43,058 nucleotides of DNA, from NCBI GenBank assembly GCA_903922465.1, contig CAIXTV010000228.1:1-43058 (forward strand). Direction: 5' to 3'. The first letter of the stretch is position 1; each line of letters starts with the position of its first letter. Shown one piece after another: positions 21,869-30,596 of the stretch. The notes beneath the pieces are model-generated. The model was not told where the DNA came from, did no database searches, and was given only the letters and a program-made list of their open reading frames with translations. The position numbers and the translations under genes are program-made. The DNA comes from an uncultured bacterium (GTDB lineage Bacteria > Bacteroidota > Bacteroidia > Bacteroidales > CAIXTV01).

Positions 21869-22069
21869 TTATTTATTATCTTCCTGACCCTGAATAAGTT
21901 GCTGAATGTAAACTGCTTTCAATCGAGTCATTCTTTTAACTACTGAAGGTTTAGTGAATTTCTGTCTTTCTCGTAATTCTTTAACAGTTCCGGTTTTTTC
22001 AAACTTCCTTTTTAATTTCTTTAATGCTTTATCGATGTTTTCACCTTCTTTAATAGGAACTATGATCAT
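21869..22069 (-). CDS. rpsU: 30S ribosomal protein S21
   Basis: 66 aa, MIIVPIKEGENIDKALKKLKRKFEKTGTVKELRERQKFTKPSVVKR. Confidence 0.95.
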   Translation of the reverse strand: MIIVPIKEGENIDKALKKLKRKFEKTGTVKELRERQKFTKPSVVKRMTRLKAVYIQQLIQGQEDNK

Positions 22070-22128
22070 AAAAAATGCTTCTTTTAGTTATTATGTTGAT
22101 TCTAATTTCAATTTTATATTGAAGGGCA

Positions 22129-22157
22129 CAAAGATATAATTTAATTTTGATAGACAA
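22129..22157 (-). promoter_or_regulatory. Putative promoter of rpsU
   Basis: CAAAGATA (minus strand TATCTTTG = TAnnTTTG) with CAA (TTG) 18 nt further upstream. Confidence 0.45.
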
Positions 22158-22533
22158 GCAATATTATTATTATTTTGCTCAAATAAATTATCATAGTTGA
22201 AATTCACAGAAAACTCTTACTATTATATCTTCTCCCAAAAATCCTATATTCTTTAATGATTATTTAGTTGAAAATCACTAAAACTAATTTAATAATATGA
22301 ATTGTATTTCATGCCACCTTTAAATCTAACCCATAAATAATTATTTCCCTGAAATCAAAAAGGTATTATAATATACTACCTTGCAGCAGAGCTGGGATAA
22401 ATTACAAGAAACCATTTTCTCTTTCGCACAAAAATTTCAGAAAATAATACTCACACAGATTTAAGTAGTTAAAGAGTGGCCCCTTGAGTGAAAACCCTTA
22501 ACAGGTTTTGTAAGGTTTGATAGTTTTACTTCC

Positions 22534-22562
22534 GGCTCTCACTTGTTAGCGAAATGAGAGCC
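22534..22562 (-). terminator. Hairpin 3' of tonB
   Basis: ggctctca-13 nt-tgagagcc inverted repeat 26 nt past the tonB stop; only a weak T-rich tail. Confidence 0.45.
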
Positions 22563-22587
22563 AGAAAATATTCTTAATAAAAGATTT

Positions 22588-23355
22588 TTAGCTTAGCGTA
22601 AACTTAATAGGCATATTAAATTGAACTCTAACAGCCTTCCCTGTTTGCTTCCCGGCATTCCAAGCGGGGAAAAGTTTTACTACTCGTACAGCTTCTTCAT
22701 CACATCCCCCGCCGATTCCACGAAGCACTTTCACGTCAGTAACTCTTCCTTTTTCATCAATAACAAAAGTAACATAAACAGTTCCTTGTATTCCACTTTC
22801 TTTTGCTACCTGGGGGTATTTAATATTGTCTGTTAAAAACTTTATCCTAGATTCATCTCCTCCTGGATAGGATGGCATTTCTTCAACAATAGTAAAAACA
22901 GGGGCTTTTTCAGGCTCATCTATAACAACGGTTTTGTTATCATCAACAACAATATTGTCATCAACAGGAGGCGCAACTTGCTTATTCAAATCATCCTGAT
23001 TTAAATCAGTATTTGTCGTTTCAGTAGTATCAGATGAAACAATTGGTGCAGTAAACTTCACTTTTTGTTCAATCGCTTCAGGTGGTGGTGGTGGTGGTGG
23101 TGGTGTTTCCTCTTTTTCAGGAGGAGGAGCCAACATTTCCGCCCCAACAGTTTTATCTTCCAATGTGGAAGATGTTCTATTCAAATAACTAGTTACCATA
23201 GGTACTGCTACGCTTACAATAAGAACTGCACACGAAATAAGAAGTGCTATTGTCACATGCTTCTTATATATCTTTCTTAAATTGTAGGCTCCGTAGTCTT
23301 TATTCCTATTGCTGAAAACTATTTCGTCTAGGCTTTCAATTTTTTCTTTGGCCAT
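22588..23355 (-). CDS. tonB: Energy transducer TonB
   Basis: N-terminal SLDEIVFSNRNKDYGAYNLRK plus TM, Pro-rich segment PPPPPPPP, C-terminal YPQVAKESGIQGTVYVTFVIDEKGRVTDVKVLRGIGGGCDEEAVRVV. Confidence 0.94.
   Translation of the reverse strand: MAKEKIESLDEIVFSNRNKDYGAYNLRKIYKKHVTIALLISCAVLIVSVAVPMVTSYLNRTSSTLEDKTVGAEMLAPPPEKEETPPPPPPPPEAIEQKVKFTAPIVSSDTTETTNTDLNQDDLNKQVAPPVDDNIVVDDNKTVVIDEPEKAPVFTIVEEMPSYPGGDESRIKFLTDNIKYPQVAKESGIQGTVYVTFVIDEKGRVTDVKVLRGIGGGCDEEAVRVVKLFPAWNAGKQTGKAVRVQFNMPIKFTLS
23081..23105. repeat. (GGT)8 trinucleotide microsatellite in tonB
   Basis: ggtggtggtggtggtggtggtggtg on plus strand encodes the octaproline tract. Confidence 0.9.
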
Positions 23356-23396
23356 GATATTTATTTTTTCAATGTTTTAAAAAAAACTTTAAATGA

Positions 23397-24035
23397 CTAT
23401 TTGGGTGCTGTTTCAAGAAGTTTAACTTCATCTGGTGAAATATCCACTACTGCATAACTTGCAATATTGGTAATTGCCATTTCATCAATAATATCAACAA
23501 TATTGCGATATTTGGTTTTCTCCGCAGGTTTAATCAATATAATTGGTGCTTTTGGGTCAATCTTCTTCTTTTCCTTTATTTTCGCATTTAAGGTATCAGT
23601 TGTCATTACAAGTTCACCTTTTTTGACTTTCTCTTTGAGTTCATATATTTCTTTAAAAACAACCTTGTTGCGTTCTAATAAATACTTACGAATTCCATCT
23701 TTTCCGAAGTCTGTTTTAATAAGAGCCGGAGTAGGTTTCCCTTTTTCAATAGCTCCTACGTAATAATAAATTTTGTCACCTTCAGTTAAAATAATATTTA
23801 TAGTACGATCTGCGGCGATAACCGGGCGATCTTTCAATTTTGTAGTGTCGCCCTTTTCTGGCATGGTAATTTCCATAACCTTAGGTTTATTAAAGGCAGT
23901 AGTTAGCATAAAGAACGTGATTAGCAAACACATTAAGTCAACCATCGGCGTCATGTCAATATGAGTTGAATGCTTTTTAGGGCGTCGTTTTCCGCTGGTT
24001 TTCTTTCCAGCGTCGTTTTCCATTATTTCAGCCAT
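23397..24035 (-). CDS. ExbD/TolR-family biopolymer transport protein
   Basis: THIDMTPMVDLMCLLITFFMLTTAF, conserved TM Asp; between tonB and a second exbD. Confidence 0.9.
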   Translation of the reverse strand: MAEIMENDAGKKTSGKRRPKKHSTHIDMTPMVDLMCLLITFFMLTTAFNKPKVMEITMPEKGDTTKLKDRPVIAADRTINIILTEGDKIYYYVGAIEKGKPTPALIKTDFGKDGIRKYLLERNKVVFKEIYELKEKVKKGELVMTTDTLNAKIKEKKKIDPKAPIILIKPAEKTKYRNIVDIIDEMAITNIASYAVVDISPDEVKLLETAPK

Positions 24036-24058
24036 AATTATTTCTCCTTATTTTGTGT

Positions 24059-24691
24059 TTACTTAATATCGACAATTGTAGCTTCCTCTTTTACAAGGTT
24101 GGTCGTTAAGTTAAATTTATTCACTTTATTATCTTGAAGTATATCCATGATTTTTTTAACTGTTTTGAAATCCGAATTCCCATCACCTTTTATGGCGACT
24201 TCAGCATTTGGATTACTTAGTCTGGTAAATCTAACCCACATTGCAAGTTGATTATCCGTAGAATCAATAGGCATACCTATTTGACATTTATCACTTTCTT
24301 TCGAATCCTTAGAATTAATCCATTTTTTCATGTTGTTGATAGGCATTCCGAATGAAGCAAGTTTTGAGAACCTCGTAGATTCTTCATCAGTAAAATTCAC
24401 ATTATATTGTTTTCCAACGCTAATCAATACATCTTTTCGATATAATGTAGAACTATCTTTTCCATTATCAAGATTGAAAAACACTTTATTATCCTTGTCT
24501 ACAAGAATCGTTATAATGTTTTTATCAGGAGATACTTTTTCCGAAACCGAACTTGGCGTATCAATGATAGCAGCTTCTTGTGGTCGGAAAGAAGAAGTTA
24601 ACATGAAAAAAGTAAGGAGGAGTGAAAAGAGGTCCACCAAAGGCGTCATGTCAATGCTGGGTGATTTTACCGGTAATTTTATTTTTGGCAT
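24059..24691 (-). CDS. ExbD/TolR-family biopolymer transport protein
   Basis: PSIDMTPLVDLFSLLLTFFMLTSSF; 210 aa. Confidence 0.9.
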   Translation of the reverse strand: MPKIKLPVKSPSIDMTPLVDLFSLLLTFFMLTSSFRPQEAAIIDTPSSVSEKVSPDKNIITILVDKDNKVFFNLDNGKDSSTLYRKDVLISVGKQYNVNFTDEESTRFSKLASFGMPINNMKKWINSKDSKESDKCQIGMPIDSTDNQLAMWVRFTRLSNPNAEVAIKGDGNSDFKTVKKIMDILQDNKVNKFNLTTNLVKEEATIVDIK

Positions 24692-24728
24692 GGTAAAATA
24701 TTTTTATTTCCTCAATATACTTCTATTA

Positions 24729-25553
24729 TTATTTAAGTTGTGATGCAAATGTTTGAACTACGCTAAAACTTGCTTCGTCCATTTTAAAGGTCAAATTATC
24801 AATGCGAGTAGAGAACATGTTATAAAGAATAATAGCAAGAGTAGAACCAGTGATCCCAAAAGCAGTGTTGATAAGCGCTTCTGAAATACCTGTTGCAAGA
24901 GCTAAGGCATCAGGTGATCCGGCAGATGCCAAAGCACTAAATGCTCTAATCATACCAAGTACAGTACCTATAAGACCAATAAGTACAGCAATAGAGGCAA
25001 TAGTAGAAAGAATTACTAGGTTTTTAGATAACATTGGTAATTCAAGGGCAGATGCTTCTTCAATTTCTTTTTGTAATGAAAGAATTTTCTGTTCTTTCTC
25101 AAGTTTTGTGTCGTCGCGAAGTTCTGTAAACTTTGCTAAGGCAGCTTTCATAATATTAGCAAGTGATCCTTTTTGTTTGTCACATTCTTTAATTGCAGCA
25201 TCAATTTGATTTGTACTCATGTAATTTTGAATGTTTTTCACAAATACATTGGTTTTGCCTTTTCCTTTTGCTTTTGAAAGCGTGATAGCTCTTTCAATTG
25301 AAAAAGTAGCTAAAATTAAGATTAAAGAAATTAAAACAGGCACAATTAAACCTCCTTTATATACCATTGCTAAATAGTTACCTGGAAGTGGATGTCCTTC
25401 TGGATTTCCTCCTTCAAAGTTGAGTGGGCTTCCCATAATAAATTTATAAATGAGATACGCAACAACTAAGGAAATCAGGATGGCGCTGATTGCAAACGCT
25501 GATTGTATCGCGTCTTTTAAAGAATTACCTTTTTGTTCTTTCTGTTTGTTCAT
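24729..25553 (-). CDS. MotA/TolQ/ExbB proton channel family protein
   Basis: LSTIASIAVLIGLIGTVLGMIRAFSALA...LATGISEALINTAFGITGSTLAIILYN. Confidence 0.94.
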   Translation of the reverse strand: MNKQKEQKGNSLKDAIQSAFAISAILISLVVAYLIYKFIMGSPLNFEGGNPEGHPLPGNYLAMVYKGGLIVPVLISLILILATFSIERAITLSKAKGKGKTNVFVKNIQNYMSTNQIDAAIKECDKQKGSLANIMKAALAKFTELRDDTKLEKEQKILSLQKEIEEASALELPMLSKNLVILSTIASIAVLIGLIGTVLGMIRAFSALASAGSPDALALATGISEALINTAFGITGSTLAIILYNMFSTRIDNLTFKMDEASFSVVQTFASQLK

Positions 25554-25682
25554 TTTGTTTGTAATTAAAATTTATACTTATTGATTTTTTCTATTTGTTT
25601 TTATGCGGCAAATATAAAATTTTATTTTTGATATTAGCCCTACTTGGTTTTTACTTTAAAACGAAACCCTATTAAATTTATT

Positions 25683-27350
25683 TTATTTTTCAATGCATTT
25701 ATTCTTTACATCCTTTAATATCATGAGTGCCCTTTCATTTTTTGCATCGAATAATATTATTTTTTCACTGTAAAGTTTTGCTTTGCAATAATCCTTTGCC
25801 TGTAATAAATAATATGCAGCTAGATAGGAATAAGCTTGTATTAAGTCTTTTTGGTTTTTAACTGAATCAACAACCGCTATATTTATATAAGCCTCGAACC
25901 ATGGTTTTGCTAATGCATTTTTATTATCAGGATCAAGATTGGTATTGGTGTAGGCTCTCCATAAATAAGCTTGCATAAAGTCAGGCTTTTTAGAAATCAA
26001 TGTACCAAAGGTGGTATCAGCCTTTACATAGTCAGGAACGGAATAATAAGCTTTACCTAAGCTGTAATAATCGGTTAAAGTTGCTGCGCCTTTTAAGATT
26101 TTGGTTTCATACATGGTAGCGGCTTCAGCATATTTTTTCATTTTACTATAAGTAGTAGCCATTTCTGAAATTAAATCCATATCAGCCGTATCAAGAGATA
26201 TGGCAACTTTATATTTTTCAATTGCAATGGAATCGCTGCCTAATTTTGAAAGTATTCTTGCATAATAGGAATAATCGGAGGCAATGATTTTATTGGTTTT
26301 AGTGTTTAAAAAGAATTTCTCTATCGCTCCTAATCCTTTTGGATAGTCTTTGGTTTCAAAATAAGAATAGGCCAACAAACGATTGAGAACATTAAAGGAT
26401 TGGTCTTTCAATAAAATTTCATTTATAAGTTGAATGGTTCCTGGATAATCTTTTGTCAAAAACATAAAAGATGCATATCGTACTTTTGCATAGGTGTTTT
26501 GGCTCGAAAGTTCAATGAATTTACTGTAATTCTTTTTGGCATTTTCAAATTGACCAGCCATAGAATATATTTCTGCAAGTTCTCTGTATGCAGGAGCAAA
26601 GGTGGAATCAATCTCAATTGCTTCTTTGTAAAATCCTACTGCATCAGTATATTTCTTTGCACGGGTCCAAAGTTGACCTAGACGTAATTTAGCTTTTGGT
26701 GATTTTGGATCGAGAGATTGTGCTTTTTTATAATTCAAAATTGCATTTGATCCATCATTATTAAGAAACAAATAGACGTCGCCACGAATGATATAGATTT
26801 CAGGATTATTTTTATCTAATGCTTCTGCTTTATCGAGCATGAGATTTACTAGGTTTGCATCGCTCCCTTCGGCTCTGGTGTATGAATCTGCAATTTTATA
26901 ATAAACCAATGCCTGACGGTCGTTAGACATAATTATTTTACTCTTTTTGGTTGGAAGCAAGGAAATTGCTTTATCGAATTTTGCCTGAGCTTCAATTTTC
27001 TTATTACTATAAAGGAGTAGTTTTCCTAAACCTATATAATTTAAAGGATTTGAGGTGTCTTTTTCTATTCCTTTATTAAAGAGCAAACCTGCAGGTTCGG
27101 CTACTTCTTTGAAAGTAACCGTAATTGAATCGGTAAAATACTCTTTCAAATAGGCTTCTCCATAATAATAATATACATCTCCATTGTTAGGCTGTTCTTT
27201 TAAAAGCTTTTCGTAGATAGTATTGGCTGCTTCAAACTGTTCGCTATTGGTTAGGGTATTAGCCGTTTTCAGATCTTGTGCAGACAGGCTAAAGGCAAAA
27301 AATATCAGCAGTATTGAGATTAAGCTGTTTTTCTTCATTTGTGAATTCAT
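25683..27350 (-). CDS. Tetratricopeptide repeat protein with signal peptide
   Basis: MKKNSLISILLIFFAFSLSAQ leader, repeated TPR units (e.g. AKLRLGQLWTRAKKYTDAVGFYKEAIEIDSTFAPAYRELAEIYSMAGQFENAKKNYSKFIEL). Confidence 0.88.
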   Translation of the reverse strand: MNSQMKKNSLISILLIFFAFSLSAQDLKTANTLTNSEQFEAANTIYEKLLKEQPNNGDVYYYYGEAYLKEYFTDSITVTFKEVAEPAGLLFNKGIEKDTSNPLNYIGLGKLLLYSNKKIEAQAKFDKAISLLPTKKSKIIMSNDRQALVYYKIADSYTRAEGSDANLVNLMLDKAEALDKNNPEIYIIRGDVYLFLNNDGSNAILNYKKAQSLDPKSPKAKLRLGQLWTRAKKYTDAVGFYKEAIEIDSTFAPAYRELAEIYSMAGQFENAKKNYSKFIELSSQNTYAKVRYASFMFLTKDYPGTIQLINEILLKDQSFNVLNRLLAYSYFETKDYPKGLGAIEKFFLNTKTNKIIASDYSYYARILSKLGSDSIAIEKYKVAISLDTADMDLISEMATTYSKMKKYAEAATMYETKILKGAATLTDYYSLGKAYYSVPDYVKADTTFGTLISKKPDFMQAYLWRAYTNTNLDPDNKNALAKPWFEAYINIAVVDSVKNQKDLIQAYSYLAAYYLLQAKDYCKAKLYSEKIILFDAKNERALMILKDVKNKCIEK

Positions 27351-27383
27351 GAGTTGTATATTTTGAGTTTTAAGTTTTACTGT

Positions 27384-28334
27384 TTATTTCTTGACTGATA
27401 TTAATCGAACAGGCATCGTTGCGGGAACCATTCCGGCTTTGAGTATGATGCGTTGACCTTTATCGCCTGCAACAAAGGATGCAAATCCTGTGCCAAGTCC
27501 CGAAAAGGTTTCTCTGCTGATGACAAATACTTCGCGTCTTAATGGGTAGGAGCTTTCGGCAATGTAACCTTGATAGGGTTTACAAAATAGACCTGTCCCA
27601 TCGAGATTGTTTTCGTTGCCGATTTCAACCACATTAATGTTTTTCATAAATTTATGACTGAGTGTATCATCGGAGTCGCTTATCCAGTTTACGCCAATAA
27701 TTCCAATGGCATTCGGATTGCTTTCTACATATTTTATTACTTCAGGGTTCGATTTCACTGCAAAGCAATAATCGGGAAAGCTTTGGTTGATTTTGAATTG
27801 TTCTTTTATCTGACGTACATTGCCCGATTTGTTATTATCGAACACTACCTTTAAATCAGAGGTATTGGCTTTGTTGTTAAGCTGTTTCCAAGTCTTTATT
27901 TTACCTGAGAAAATATCTCTTATCTGATCCCATCTTATGAGAGTATCTGTATTCTTTTTATTCACAATAAAAGCCATTCCATCATAAGCAATTTTGGTGG
28001 TACGTGGAATAAGTTGTTTATTCTTCAGATATTGATCTTCCTGTTCGGTGAGTTTTCGGTTAACTATCACAAGCCTGACCGAATCGTTCATCAAATCGGC
28101 AATGGCTTCGGCTTCGGGTTTGTAGGCAACATCCACTTTTGCATAGGTATAAATGGAATGAAACACTTGAAGTTCGGCATCAATCAGCAATTGATACGAT
28201 TCGTCGACGGTTATTTTGATATGTCCGCGTGTTGGAGTTTCATCTATTATGCCGCTTGGGTTTCCACAGGCTGCAAGCAATAAGGCACTTATTGCCATGA
28301 CAAACATCATTTTGATTTGGCTAATATTTTTCAT
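27384..28334 (-). CDS. PstS-like periplasmic substrate-binding lipoprotein
   Basis: Lipobox LLLAACGNPSG; KITVDESYQLLIDAELQVFHSIY, IRDIFSGKIKTWKQLN, NPNAIGIIGVNWISDSDD typical of PstS/PBP-like domains. Confidence 0.82.
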   Translation of the reverse strand: MKNISQIKMMFVMAISALLLAACGNPSGIIDETPTRGHIKITVDESYQLLIDAELQVFHSIYTYAKVDVAYKPEAEAIADLMNDSVRLVIVNRKLTEQEDQYLKNKQLIPRTTKIAYDGMAFIVNKKNTDTLIRWDQIRDIFSGKIKTWKQLNNKANTSDLKVVFDNNKSGNVRQIKEQFKINQSFPDYCFAVKSNPEVIKYVESNPNAIGIIGVNWISDSDDTLSHKFMKNINVVEIGNENNLDGTGLFCKPYQGYIAESSYPLRREVFVISRETFSGLGTGFASFVAGDKGQRIILKAGMVPATMPVRLISVKK

Positions 28335-28558
28335 TGTGTTTGATTATTACGGTTATTTTTTAATGTCATCAGGCTTCTTACCAAACGGAAGATGCCATAA
28401 GCGATAAAGAAAAATCCAAAGACAAATTTAATATTTCGAGGTATGTCGGGCAATGTGGTCGGATATAAAATAAAACTTCCCAAACCCACGTAGAGTATGA
28501 CCATAAAGAAGCCGAAATAAATCATAAACTTAGCTAAAAATGGTTTAATGTCGGACAT
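28331..28558 (-). CDS. Small two-TM membrane protein
   Basis: 75 aa, two hydrophobic segments; stop overlaps the downstream PstS-like start (ATGA). Confidence 0.65.
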   Translation of the reverse strand: MSDIKPFLAKFMIYFGFFMVILYVGLGSFILYPTTLPDIPRNIKFVFGFFFIAYGIFRLVRSLMTLKNNRNNQTQ

Positions 28559-28609
28559 AATGTTACCTCTCTTTTGGAAGTAAAACGTATAACTTAAAAA
28601 AATATTTTG

Positions 28610-28697
28610 CGGAGAGAATGGGATTCGAACCCATGATCCACTTTTGGCAGATACACACTTTCCAGGCGTGCGCCTTCGACCACTCGGCCATCTCTCC
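28610..28697 (-). tRNA. tRNA-Ser (GGA)
   Basis: GGAGAGATGGCCGAGTGGTCGAAGGCGCACGCCTGGAAAGTGTGTATCTGCCAAAAGTGGATCATGGGTTCGAATCCCATTCTCTCC; anticodon GGA, long variable arm. Confidence 0.96.
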
Positions 28698-28709
28698 TTT
28701 AATAGTCTG

Positions 28710-28738
28710 CAAATATAATATTATTCGGCTTATTTCAA
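28710..28738 (-). promoter_or_regulatory. Putative promoter of tRNA-Ser
   Basis: CAAATATA (minus strand TATATTTG = TAnnTTTG) with CAA (TTG) 18 nt further upstream. Confidence 0.45.
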
Positions 28739-28933
28739 CCTTTTTATTGCATTGATTGCTTTTTATATTGAATTGTTTCAAAACTAACATGCAATTTATA
28801 CTCCTTATATATATAGTGTAACATAAGGCTATTTTCATGACGGAGTTGTGCAACGAGATAAGGAATTATAAACTATCTTTATATATATAGTATATCTTTA
28901 TGGAGGAAGGTGGATATCATTTATGGATAGGGT

Positions 28934-30460
28934 TTACTCCTTCACAAACTTCCCACAAACCATACCTTCATCCGTTTCTACTCTTACAAAATACATCCCT
29001 TTTAAAAATGCTGAAACATCTATTTCTGTCTTTTCATGCCTTGCAGATTGTTGAAAGAGGAGTTGCCCTTGAAGGTTATAGATTGAAATTGTTATATCTT
29101 TATTTATTGAAGGGGTTTTTATGGCTATTTTGTCAATGGCTGGGTTAGGATAAATACTGATGTTATCATCTACCTTTTTTGCATCCTGTATTCCAACTAT
29201 TGCATTAAAATAATAATGTGAACTATCGCTGCTTAATAGGCTTATCCCTGCATTGTCCCATCCTTTATATGATTTTCCTTCAAGAAAATTATTAGCATCA
29301 TACAAATATAAATATTGATAGTTTGTGGCCCAAATATTATTATTCCACCTTAGACCAAGCTCACTTATTTTATTATTATTGGAATCGTAGGTATAGAGTA
29401 TATGCCAATAATTATCCCAAATTCCTGTCCAACTCCAATTTTGGCTTAATTCAGTAATTTTATTATTATTCGAATCGTAGGTATAGGTTTTAAATGTGTT
29501 ATTTACCCAAGCATCATTCCAATCCTGTCTTAATTCGGCTCTTAGGTTATTGTTGGCATCATAATTATTGCTAATTAATTCCCCATTCTGCCAATTGCTA
29601 CCATTCCAACCTTGCCCTAAAATGGTAATACAATTATTATTCGCATCATATTCGTAATTGTATTTGCTGAAATTTGCCCATGAATTTCCATTCCAGGAAT
29701 ATTGTAAGACTTTAGTTATATTGTTGTTGGTATTATATGTGTATGTGGCCATATCCGAGTTTTCTAAAACATTGCCATTCCCTAACTGATACACATAGGT
29801 TATTACCTTATTGTTGGCATCATAGGTATAAATTGCTTTATAATCAATCACCCAATCGCCCATAAACAGACCTTCTGACATTGTGCTTGTTTGGTTGTTA
29901 TTTGCATCGTATGTCATTGTGAATTTGGCATAGTCATACCAATATAAGCCATCCCAATACTGATCGAACTGGGAGGTCATATAGTTGCTGGCATTGTAAG
30001 TAAAAGTACTTTGGTAAGAATTCACCCATACACTTCCATTCCAAACTTTTTCTAAATATTGCAATAAGTTATTGTGAGCATCGAAAGTGAATGAATATTT
30101 GATGGAATCTATCCACGCATTTGCATTCCAATTTTGGTGTAGGAAACTTGTGATATTATTATTTGCATCAAAAACAAAATTAATGTCTTTTGAATTAATT
30201 TTCCAGTCAGTGTTTAAGGTATCCCACTTCCAGAAATAAGTGCTGTCATTGATTTGAAAAAGCAGCTGTTTGTTTTTATCAATACTTTGAAATAGCTCCT
30301 TATATCTATTGAATGATGCTAATCCTTTTCTTTCTTCCCTTATATGTTTTTTCTGTTTGCCCTCCATTGAAGTAGAATGAGGGTAAATTGAGGCTGGTTT
30401 ATTTTGAGCAAATGCATTAAATGCCAGTACGATAAAAATAAATAGTACGTTCTTTTTCAT
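28934..30460 (-). CDS. Secreted YD-like tandem repeat protein with T9SS C-terminal sorting domain
   Basis: Signal peptide MKKNVLFIFIVLAFNAFAQ; about 11 units of YDANNNxxxxxxxxWNGxxWxNxxxxxxT; C-terminus ISIYPNPAIDKIAIKT...ISIYNLQGQLLF...LKGMYFVRVETDEGMVCGKFVKE. Confidence 0.88.
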   Translation of the reverse strand: MKKNVLFIFIVLAFNAFAQNKPASIYPHSTSMEGKQKKHIREERKGLASFNRYKELFQSIDKNKQLLFQINDSTYFWKWDTLNTDWKINSKDINFVFDANNNITSFLHQNWNANAWIDSIKYSFTFDAHNNLLQYLEKVWNGSVWVNSYQSTFTYNASNYMTSQFDQYWDGLYWYDYAKFTMTYDANNNQTSTMSEGLFMGDWVIDYKAIYTYDANNKVITYVYQLGNGNVLENSDMATYTYNTNNNITKVLQYSWNGNSWANFSKYNYEYDANNNCITILGQGWNGSNWQNGELISNNYDANNNLRAELRQDWNDAWVNNTFKTYTYDSNNNKITELSQNWSWTGIWDNYWHILYTYDSNNNKISELGLRWNNNIWATNYQYLYLYDANNFLEGKSYKGWDNAGISLLSSDSSHYYFNAIVGIQDAKKVDDNISIYPNPAIDKIAIKTPSINKDITISIYNLQGQLLFQQSARHEKTEIDVSAFLKGMYFVRVETDEGMVCGKFVKE

Positions 30461-30546
30461 ACATAATATTTTTATATGTTTATGCTTTTTATTTTTCAGA
30501 TTTCGCCCGTTTTTTCAAGTGGTTTTCAACTTCCACCTATAAAATA

Positions 30547-30580
30547 AGCATTGACAACTTTTCGGAAAGTTGTCAATGCT
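30547..30580 (-). terminator. Perfect 15-bp hairpin terminator
   Basis: agcattgacaacttt-tcgg-aaagttgtcaatgct, immediately 3' of the CDS 30597..31571. Confidence 0.7.
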
Positions 30581-30596
30581 GTTTGTTTTGCTAATT

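Noticed and set aside
28563-28853. 96-aa minus-strand ORF
   Set aside because: Runs through tRNA-Ser; no protein-like signature.
28934-30460. Rhs polymorphic toxin
   Set aside because: Has YD-like repeats, but no Rhs core, toxin tip or immunity gene; it ends in a T9SS sorting domain.
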